Part shown: positions 54,301 to 64,000 of the stretch, piece after piece
Numbering within the stretch: position 1 is the stretch's first letter
How the letters are laid out: each line of letters starts with the position of its first letter
NCBI RefSeq assembly: GCF_037975245.1
Contig: NC_092578.1
Coordinates: forward strand, 14,676,321 to 14,740,320
DNA length: 64,000 nucleotides
Direction of reading: 5' to 3'
DNA from: Apostichopus japonicus
Taxonomy: Eukaryota > Echinodermata > Holothuroidea > Aspidochirotida > Stichopodidae
Program-made: the position numbers and the translations under genes
Notes under the pieces: generated by a model
Seen by the model: only the letters and a program-made list of their open reading frames with translations
Told to the model about the DNA's origin: nothing
The model's database searches: none

Positions 54301-57300
54301 GCTCGCCTGCAGGCTTAAATACAGAAGCATTACACCTCAGAGAAGCAGATGGGGTGGGGAAAGGAGTGAATGGATTGAATTGGAGATATGCAGATGTGAA
54401 AATTGTGTAGTATCGCTATCGTGTGACCAAATGTAAAGTTAGACCTCTTATTATAAGTTTATAAGATAATTTAATTGTTCGTGCAAGCCATTAGTCAGTG
54501 ATTCAGTCGTAGACAGTTTTTAATTTGTAGATGGAATAAGATATTACCTCTCTATATATATATTTTTTACATATTTTTTTTTTTCATTGCTTTCTTCATA
54601 AAGATGGGCATCTGCGACGGACTGTCCCAATGCACCGACGGTTCTGACGAATTTCATTGCGAAGTACCCTTAACAACAGCTGAAAGTTCATCCTGTCCAG
54701 TCCTCTGTAAGATTGGATCATATATGCATTGTTTACCGCAGAACAAAAAATGTGATAAAACAGTGAACTGTTGGGATGGCTCCGATGAAGAAGATTGTCC
54801 GACGACTGCAAATCTACCTACCACGACCACCACAACACCAACGACAACTACATTTTGTGATGATGGGTTTTTCATCTGTGTAATTGGAACATATTCATAT
54901 TGTTTATCGAACAGTAAATTATGTGATCAGGAACAGAATTGCGACAACGGTGACGACGAAAAAGGATGTACACCACCACCACAGTCGATCACAACCACCA
55001 CTCTACCAACCACCACTCTCCCAACCACCACTCTTCCATCCACTACGACTATACCACCAACAACATTCGTGTGCAGTGATGGTTTTTTTATTTGTGTAGT
55101 TGGTACATACACCTATTGTTTACCGAACAGTAAATTATGTGATCAGGAACAGAATTGCGACAACGGTGACGACGAAAAAGGATGTACACCACCTCCACAG
55201 TCGATCACAACCACCACTCTTCCAACCACCACTCTTCCAACCACCACTCTTCCAACCACTACTCTCCCAACCACTACTCTCCCAACCACTACTACGACTA
55301 TACCATCAACAACATCCGTGTGCAGTGATGGGTTTTTTATTTGTGTAATTGGTACATACACATATTGTTTACCGAACAGTAAATTATGTGATCAGGAACA
55401 GAATTGCGACAACGGTGACGACGAAAAAGGATGTACACCACCACCACAGTCGATCACAACCACCATTCTACCAACCACCACTCTTCCAACCACTACTCTG
55501 CCAACCACTACTACGACTATACCACCAACAACATCCGTGTGCAGTGATGGGTTTTTTATTTGTGTAATTGGTACATACACATATTGTTTACCGAACAGTA
55601 AATTATGTGATCAGGAACAGAATTGCGACAACGGTGACGACGAAAAAGGATGTACACCACCACCACAGTCGATCACAACCACCACTCTACCAACCACCAC
55701 TCTTCCAACCACTACTCTTCCAACCACTACTCTACCAACCACTACTACGACTATACCACCAACAACATCCGTGTGCAGTGATGGGTTTTTTATTTGTGTA
55801 ATTGGTACATACACCTATTGCTTACCGAACAGTAAATTATGTGATCAGGTACAGAATTGCGACAACGGTGACGACGAAAAAGGATGTACACCACCACCAC
55901 AGTCGATCACAACCACCACTCTACCAACCACCACTCTTCCAACCACTACTCTTCCAACCACTACTCTTCCAACCACTACTCTACCAACCACTACTCTACC
56001 AACCACTACTACGACTATACCACCAACAACATCCTTGTGCAGTGATGGGTTTTTTATTTGTGTAATTGGTACATACACATATTGTTTACCGAACAGTAAA
56101 TTATGTGATCAGGAACAGAATTGCGACAACGGTGACGACGAAAAAGGATGTACACCACCACCACAGTCGATCACAACCACCACTCTACCAACCACCACTC
56201 TTCCAACCACTACTCTTCCAACCACTACTCTACCAACCACTACTACGACTATACCACCAACAACATCCGTGTGCAGTGATGGGTTTTTTATTTGTGTAAT
56301 TGGTACATACACATATTGTTTACCGAACAGTAAATTATGTGATCAGGAACAGAATTGCGACAACGGTGACGACGAAAAAGGATGTACACCACCACCACAG
56401 TCGATACCACCCACAACGACCACTTTGCCAACCACCACTCTTCCAACCACTACTCTTCCAACCACCACTCTTCCATCCACTACGACTACACCACCAACAA
56501 CATCCGTGTGCAGTGATGGGTTTTTTATTTGTGTAATTGGAACATACACATATTGTTTACCGAACAGTAAACTATGTGATCAGGAACAGAATTGCGACAA
56601 CGGTGACGACGAAAAAGGATGTACACCACCACCACAGTCGATCACAACCACCACTCTACCAACCACTACTCTACCAACCACCACTCTTCCAACCACTACT
56701 CTTCCAACCACCACTCTTCCAACCACTACTACGACTTTATCACCAACAACATCTGTGTGTGATGATGGTTTTTTTATTTGTGTAATTGGAACATACACAT
56801 ATTGTTTACCGAACAGTAAATTATGTGATCAGGAACAGAATTGCGACAACGGTGACGACGAAAAAGGATGTACACCACCACCACAGTCGATTACCACCAC
56901 CACTCTACCAACCACCACTCTACCAACCACCACTCTGCCAACCACTACTCTTCCAACCACTACTCTTCCAACCACTACTACGACTATACCACCAACAACA
57001 TCCGTGTGTGATGATGGGTTTTTTATTTGTGTGATTGGAACATACACCTATTGTTTACCGAACAGTAAATTATGTGATCAGGAACAGAATTGCGACAACG
57101 GTGACGATGAGAGGGATTGTCCAACCACACTAACATCTATTCCACCCACAACAACCGTTTTGCCAACCACAACATTACACCCAACAACAACTGCAGTGTG
57201 TGGTGATGGGTTTTTCATTTGTCTAATTGGTACATACACATATTGTTTACCGAACAAAAAATTATGTGACCAGGAACAGGATTGCGACAACGGTGACGAC

Positions 57301-60237
57301 GAAAAAGATTGTCCAACCACACCAGCAACCAACCCTCCTGTGACAACCACGTTGCCACCCACAACTGTACTGCCTACAACTACATCAGTTTGTACAGATG
57401 GCTTTTTCATGTGTGTGATTAATACATTTAAATACTGCTTACCGAATAGTAAAAAATGTGACCTCGTACAGAATTGCGACAATGGTGAAGATGAAAAAGG
57501 ATGTGCAACAACATCTTTTCCTACCACGATGTTGACATCACCTTGCGGAGAAGATATCGTCTGTCGAGTAGAGAGCTTCCTTTACTGTTTACCACAAACT
57601 AAACGATGCAACGGGAAAATGGATTGTCCTGACAGATCCGACGAAGAGAACTGTGTAACAACGGCTCCTTCGAGATCCACCACGGTCACTACCGGATCCA
57701 TCTGCGACTTTTTCACATGCCAAGGGAATGGTCAATGTGTGGACATGGTAGATATATGTAATGGTGTTGAAGACTGTCCATCAGGAGAAGATGAGGATGG
57801 CTGTCCCACACCTGTGCCATGCGTCTTCGGACAATTTGAATGTAATGACGGCACGTGCATCCCTGTCTCACTTGCATGTGACGGAACCGCACACTGCCCT
57901 TTCTCGGAAGATGAGCTGAATTGCCCGCAAGAGAATTGTCCGAGTAAATTCCGTTGTAAGAGCAACGATGGTTGTCTTCAAGAGATTGCATGGTGCGATG
58001 GAGTCGATCAATGCGAAGATGGCTCTGATGAAGAGAACTGTGGTTCATGCGGTGCTGGCCAATTTGCTTGTTCCGCTTTTGGAATGTGTATAGAACGTTC
58101 GAAAGTTTGTGATGGTCGACCGGATTGTCCAGGACCCACTGACGAGGAGGACTGTACGGCAATTGAGCCGTGCGTTGGATTCTTCGATTGCCAGAATGGG
58201 TATTGCATTGATATATCGAGTGTCTGTGATGACGTCATGGATTGTCACAATGGTTTTGACGAGAATGATTGCGAGGGGAAGAGAGGAGAGTCTGTGGAGG
58301 ATGAGAAAGATACATGTCAACACTATTGGGTAAATTCATGTGTTTCGATGTTGATCTATGTTAATTCAAAAGGAATTTACTCCATTTTAATTATTCTTCT
58401 CCCATTGATATGCATGTGTTTTATTGTATATCTATGTTTGTGTCATTGCTTTAAATTTTTTCGACTAGTCAACGATAGACCCAAACGGAAGGTAAGGAAG
58501 CATTTTTACTAGAAAGGTCGGAAAAACACATTATGCTTGGATGTTAAGGGTTTCATTTTATCTCGTAGGTTTTTTATTTATTTTTATTTCTAAGAGTACC
58601 CGATAAAATTCTGATTTGCGAAATGTTATCATTCTGGAAATCGTATGTGACATTTTTTTAAGGATTAGACTGAAAAGACACCAGATCAAAAAACATCAAT
58701 GACATTTTTAGTTTAATATCGGCCTGTTCCATTTGAATGACGTCTATGAACTAATGGGTTTTCAGTTTTATCTTCGCTATCAGACGAACGTGAAAAGTAA
58801 GAAAAGATGCAAAACTTTTCAGTGATGACCTTTGACATTTGACCTTTTGACCTTACTTTGCATAATTTGTTTTGTTTTCAGTGTAACAATCGATGTCTAG
58901 GTTTAACCCAGATTTGCGAAGGTCGTCTGGATTGTGGTGTAGACTTATCAACTTCATGTGGCTTCCGCCAAAACGGTAAACCTATTTTCTCTTACTTTTA
59001 TACTTTTTTTCAGATGCAATTCGTCCGATTTTAGTCATAACAAAGAAATATAAAGCTATTCATTTGATCTTTTATCACTATAGGAACTTCAAAAACGGAT
59101 TTCCTTCTGCATCTGATTGATCTTGTTTAGGTTATTAACAAACATTCATTAATTCCTTTACCTTTCTTTAACTCTCATTCAATTGGTTATTGTAGTTGTT
59201 CTGTGCAAACACGTTACCATTTCTTTCCTTCCTTTTCTAATATCTTCTTGTCTTTTATGATTACAGAGGAAACTGACAAAGAAACACTGGACGAATTATT
59301 GCTTGAACTTTCAAACTCACTGGAATCTGTGAAGAGGCAGAAAAGTAAGGATGATATTATAAAAGGCAATTAGAATTAACCGGAAGTATAAACAGAATAA
59401 TGATCACCCATTTTTAAGCTTCCATCAAATAATTTGATCTCACGTACAAGTCATTTCTCTTTTCATTCTAATCTTAAAACTTCTGTGTTTTAAAATATCT
59501 CAATATCTAGAAATGCATCAAATCATAACGACGAAATTATTTCCATTACAAACATTTTGACGGTGAAATATGAGCAGATGTGACGTGTAATTTCTCGTGT
59601 TAATATAAATTCTTTCGTTTTGAAAATTTAATTCAATGACGCCTTAATAGTTAAATAAGATAAGTTAATTGAAGTCTTTACTTTACATCTACAAACTATA
59701 TTACAACAGAAGAGAAAATTAATTAGAATTGTGGTTTGCTTTGCAATTAATTTAAAATAGTTTGCAATTAGTGGCATTCCTAAACACATGGAGTTCTCTA
59801 CTAGCTCCCTGTGTAAAATATCTACGGATAAAAAAAATCGTTTCACATTCAATTTGCTGAATTTACGACGCCGTTCTTCTTTTCTTGTCTCTCTACAAAT
59901 GGGTGGATATTGTTTGATTCCTTAATAATTTTATGTGCAATATTTGGTCTATAAAGGTAACACTCAGAAGATGACGAAAAAGTTGGCAAAGCAAGTGGCC
60001 GATGAAGTTAGCATTCGACTTCAAACCCAAAGAGACGATGACGACCAGAAAGAGAAAGGGAACAATATTGAAAAGAAGGGTGACGAAGTTAGTGACGTAA
60101 GAGGGGAGACTCCCGGCCACCTGTCTGACGTAATCGCCAAGAAAATAGAGATGACGCAACCACGGGGGGATAAAGAGACACTAAGAAGACAACTGAATCT
60201 TAAAAACTTGTTGGAGAAACGTTTTGACGGAAAATGA
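48350..60237 (+). CDS. Secreted multi-LDLa protein with Thr/Pro mucin-like linkers
   Basis: Ten exons: 48350-48457, 49482-49548, 50235-50413, 51606-51746, 52524-52704, 53905-54044, 54604-58329, 58882-58975, 59267-59344, 59957-60237. The 4995 nt give 1664 residues plus stop, with phases consistent throughout. The start ATG opens a signal peptide (MRILVYFLFYVLLSECHG). About 25 LDL-receptor class A modules follow (six Cys each, acidic C-terminal SDE-type calcium loop), several split across introns. Exons 3-6 and the end of exon 7 carry varied modules. The middle of exon 7 carries near-identical modules (CSDGFFICVIGTYTYCLPNS...) separated by PPPQSITTTTLPTTT-type linkers that should be O-glycosylated. 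The last about 120 residues are charged and helix-prone with no LDLa. RIRR after the first module resembles a furin site. It is probably secreted or matrix-bound; ligand unknown. ATG 54604 is an internal exon start, since the preceding half-module (exon 6) is completed there. Confidence 0.9.
50490..51260. repeat. Degenerate GATGGT-type minisatellite in intron 3
   Basis: Long G-rich plus-strand stretch built from irregular units such as gatggtgaggatggtcagaa. It occupies most of intron 3 of the LDLa gene. No open coding pattern of its own. Confidence 0.75.
54856..57330 (+). repeat. Coding tandem array of LDLa plus TTTLP units
   Basis: Inside the large exon, units begin (first Cys codon) at about 54856, 55072, 55321, 55540, 55774, 56038, 56272, 56509, 56758, 57007 and about 57200. 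Spacing between the well-matched units is 249, 219, 234, 264, 234, 237, 249 and 249 bp. The Cys-rich part is almost identical at nucleotide level. Length varies mainly by whole 15-bp steps (five codons, Thr-Thr-Thr-Leu-Pro) in the linker, so this is a minisatellite inside a larger repeat. The pattern indicates recent unequal exchange or gene conversion. Confidence 0.95.
58330..58512 (+). other. Intron 7 start with in-frame transmembrane-encoding extension
   Basis: The exon 7 frame stays open for 60 codons past the donor at 58330 (gtaaat). It encodes a hydrophobic run (IYSILIILLPLICMCFIVYL and on) followed by basic RPKRKVRK and a stop. A second, better-looking donor (AAG then gtaagg) sits at 58491/58492 in the same phase. 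The short donor is preferred for the main model because CQHYW at the exon end joins CNNRC of exon 8 to make a complete LDLa module. Retention would give a membrane-anchored form. Confidence 0.55.
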
Positions 60238-63200
60238 AAATGGTGTCTTGTTCATAATTATAATACTTTAGAAGATGTTTCCATCTTTGCCGACAAATTG
60301 TTCTACGAAGGAGTGTTCCAGTTTGAAGGAATTCATTAATTTTTAATCTAAATTTAGCTATTGAAATTAGTTACTTGAATTCATTGAATTTTATTTAAAA
60401 TTTTATTTAAACTTTTAATTGATAGATTCATTTTTTAATACTGAAATAATTTGGATCGAAAAAAATTACTTTATATCGTAGGCTAGCTTGTCAAAAGTTT
60501 TGTTAAATTTAATAAGCATACCGTATATGTTGGTGGTGGGTGTGGGGGGGGGGAGTGGAGGGTTGTATCGGGGAATGAAACCCTGTTAGCTGGTTAGTCC
60601 TTCAATGAATTAATTTGACATAATTGGCACTCTAAAATTTTACAAATGACGGCGGTCTTTTCGGTAGTTGTTCATATGAACATGAGGAAAAGTGCCTATT
60701 TTAGTTTAAATAGCTCATTCACATTAAGAATGATATATGTTTCATGCACTATACTTTAAGGGTGGTCGCTCATCCTGAGGTATGAAGTCACAACGTATGA
60801 ACGTCACGAAGTTTCATTTTACGACATTGGAATCTTTAAAAATGTGTTTCTGCACAATCGATCGTTATATTGACCTGTAACGACAAAAAAAGGTCAACAC
60901 GGTTTGATGATGATGATATCAAGAAATCGTTCATGAATTAATATCTATTTTGATTGCCCGATACAATGCAGAAATATCTTTATCACTTCACACTCTCTTA
61001 GTCCCTTTCAATGAAGGGCAGGGGTTGGGAAAAGAAATACAGATAAGGGTGGCAGTTAATTGGGTTGGACAAGCAGTTGTTGACTTATGCGATGATCACG
61101 TTCCTTTCAAAAATTATGCAAATAAGTTAAAGCATCGTTTTATTTATGTAGTATCGCATAAATTGAAATAAATTTCGGAGTTAAATACATGATCCTCTGC
61201 AATATTTGTGATATCATTTGTTGAAAGTATCTCGATATGGAACGCCCTCTCACTCAAGTAATCCGTTCAAGCAAGACGTTCATGCATCAGTAGAATTGCG
61301 TACATTAGTTTTAATCCAGTGATCAAACCAATGTAGGCCTACGATTGTAAGTTTGGATAGCTCAGAGTGTTGACTGTTGATTTCTTATAACTTTAATGTG
61401 CATGTACTGCACACAACAATTCCTTCAATGGCAAGGAAACTTGTCTTATGACGTAATCCGAGGGAAGGAAAGAAGGCTATAGTTTAGGGGGTGGGAGGGG
61501 GGGGGCGACAAAATCTAGTTTTGAATAGAATGATCCCCAAATTAATTGGTGAACGGATCATATAGCCTAAGTATAATACTACATTGTGTAATTGTGCAGG
61601 CGGAAAAAGGTACCATTTTCGGTTCATCTTCAACTTTAAATGACCACATAGGATCCTATATAGGGAATTCCATCCGCAATGAAACAGTTTAGTCCCTTTT
61701 CATCCCCTATCTCTTTTAAACAGATCTTCCCAGACCCTGTGATATGCAAAACTGTGAGCTTACATTGTGCTTGGTAAGCACGCACCTGCAAGCGTGCAAA
61801 CAACACTTATAGTTCGATCAGTGTATCAGTCCGATCCCGGCATACGATCCATCAAAGCGTGCGTCCCACTATAGGCCGCCTACTTGTACCCCGTTCCGGT
61901 GTAGCAGACTAGCAATTCACACATGTCGCATATATCCCATATTCAGTACATACTGTCCTAGTCCCCCTGTTTATACTGGATTTACCACCAGTACATAATT
62001 GCCAAATCTTACCCACTATGTGTCGAGGAAATTTGGCTACAAAGAAGTTTGAACTCCATTAAGTTCGTAATCTTTTACCTCTGCAATTATTATTATTTTT
62101 TTTTTGTAGCTGCTGCCTGCCCTATCCCGTACCCGCCCTCCGTGAATTGGGGATTACGTTAGATCTCTCCAACTGTAAAGATGACTATGAACGCAATTGT
62201 AGTGGCCGAATACAACATGCAACATATACGGAGGATAAAATAGCAGCAATCACAACATAAACATTCTTTTTTTGTTCCTCCTATTTTTTCCTCCTATTTT
62301 TTTTTGTAGCATCGCACAACTTCTCATTTATTTCCTGTAACAACTAATAATGTATGCATCTGCTTTAATATTTGATAAAATGAACTTAGCTGCCTTTTGA
62401 ATGTCGAATTGCCAAAATTTTATGCGGGACAAAATATACTATGAAGTATTTGCGGACATTTTTTACCAGGACATTTCGTCCGGCCGTGCTATATTTGCCG
62501 TGAGGTGGGGACACAATTTTCAGCAGATAATGTCTGACCGGACTAAATGTGCTGGTACTGAGTGTTTCCCCCGGACACTTTGTACAGGGGACACTGTACT
62601 GTCCATCCTTATCAATTTCTATGGTACTGTCACATCGGCCCCGTGTGGCTAGACTTTGGGGTTTGGTTGCGTGTGCGCAAGTGCGTGTCTTTTTCTTCAA
62701 GTAAGAGTAAAACACGGCAACCATTGCAAAGTCAGTCAGATGATTTCACAATGATAGGATAGATAGGATAATATATTATCTATTGAATTCAGAAATATAT
62801 GGCTCTATAGGATTAACTATAAGTGATTAACTAACAGATATCGCTATCACTCATATACTTAAAACTCACTGCATTTATTTCTAATTAATTTACTTAGTGG
62901 AAAATTAAATAAAAGATAAGATCTTATAGCTTTAAAACTTAACTGAGAAATATGTGTCGATCATGCGCTCTGGATGCCTTGCAAGCTGATTGTCTGCCCC
63001 ATAAGGTCTACTTGTGGGTTAAGTGGATTACGATATCCCCAAAATTCGCCCTCCCAACCCCAGCTTCCAACCTCGTCCCCTAGTCCCCGGCCCTTCAAAT
63101 TTCGTCCAGGCTGCTGTCATCTCTGTGACTGTACGTTGAAGTCGATGGAGATATAGATTGACTGCGCCATGCCAACTTCATTCAAGAATAACTTGCCTCG

Positions 63201-64000
63201 ACAATCCCAGGGCCGTATATAGAGACAATCCCTGTCGCGAACGCTCTCTATCTCTGTTAATGAAAGTCTAGGCTGACCTAAAGAAAATGTTTTATCTACG
63301 ATAGAAAATGGAAGACAGGAGCACCTCTAGACCTACTGTATGTACCTCACTTTGCTGCACGTCTCTTGTTTCACACATTTAATAAACTAAGGTTGCTAGG
63401 CCTGACCCATGTTTTATCGGAAATTTCGCTGAATTGGTCGACTGTGATGACTTACATTGCAACCTCAAGACATTTTTCCAGCGTACGGTGAAAGTGTTAG
63501 TATAACTTACTAGGCCTATTGATAATCTAACTTTTACTTTTTACTATAGACAGAAGTCGTCTTAGCACTTATTAAAAGGAACAAGTCAGTTTCGAACAAA
63601 TCTAGATTGATCCTTTGATTAGAAATTGTCGTCGGCACTGCAGCAAACATTGGCTCCAATAGTAGTTACAGCTGAATCATGAAAAGCAAGAAAACTATGC
63701 ATATACTCTATTTTATGTTGTGCTTCACGTTTTCCAGTGCTTATAAAGCGATACTATTACCGGCTGACTCTGCAATTTCGTTACAACAAACCTAACTTTA
63801 GGGTATGATACAGTAAGTGCATGATATGACCTTTGGTATGTTTGGCCTTGGGTTGTAGTACTTGGTTTGTGTAAACATCTAACTGTTTACAAAGTGTTAT
63901 CACCAGGGTTCCCTTCATCATAAGATCCAGTTTCATTTAGTAGTGATTGGTTAATGGAGTCTAGCCTATCTCTATTTTATTACAGCTGCGATAAGATTTC
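60238..64000. other. 3' flank of the LDLa gene, no gene recognised
   Basis: AT-rich with a few G-runs (60540, 61480). Short open frames at 60950-61171 and 62386-62724 show no family resemblance or splice context. TAGGCCTA-type octamers recur (for example 61333 and 63512). Confidence 0.45.

Noticed and set aside
54884-57047. Many 60-90-codon frames on both strands within the LDLa array (VVVGRVVV- or QPPLFQPLL-type)
   Set aside because: They are alternative-frame readings of the repeated exon; the repeat lacks stops in several frames. The main frame alone has domain structure and splice continuity.
62386-62724. 112-residue frame on the minus strand, overlapping plus-strand frames
   Set aside because: Several frames open at once, no family resemblance; probably chance or repeat-derived.

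Overview
This window is eukaryotic, intron-rich animal DNA. Genes are split into small exons with GT-AG introns. Long gene-poor stretches are filled with transposon relics, simple repeats and G- or C-tracts. The gene families, a very frequent TAGGCCTA octamer and the mix of MITEs, tRNA-derived SINEs and Penelope-like elements suggest a marine invertebrate deuterostome, perhaps an echinoderm such as a sea cucumber. That assignment is an inference. Nothing looks bacterial or viral.

Layout. (1) 1521-5260, minus: the first four coding exons of an SLC23-type sodium/ascorbate (nucleobase) transporter; the rest lies beyond the left edge. (2) 5300-18100: no gene recognised; it holds SINEs, a long foldback element, a hAT-like MITE, a decayed Penelope-like reverse transcriptase fragment, minisatellites and TA repeats. 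(3) 18102-27865, plus: acyl-CoA-binding protein gene 1, whose first intron holds three transposons nested inside one another, each with its own 8-bp target duplication. (4) 32193-43897, plus: acyl-CoA-binding protein gene 2, a paralogue with the same four-exon structure and intron phases. (5) 35394-42780, minus: a complete seven-exon Cys-loop (nicotinic-receptor-like) subunit gene lying entirely inside the 10.6-kb second intron of ACBP gene 2. The 3' end of its M2 exon is tandemly repeated four times with the splice donor in every copy. (6) 44218-47065: two more nested MITE-type elements and the 3' end of a Penelope-like element. (7) 48350-60237, plus: a ten-exon gene for a large secreted protein with about 25 LDL-receptor class A modules, including a homogenised array joined by Thr/Pro mucin-like linkers. 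(8) 60240-64000: no gene recognised.

The genes do not form a pathway. They are an ascorbate-type transporter, two acyl-CoA carriers, a ligand-gated channel and an extracellular LDLa/mucin protein. All exon boundaries were read by eye from GT/AG sites, reading-frame phase and family resemblance. Phases agree at every junction of all five gene models, and the four complete models end in a stop in frame.
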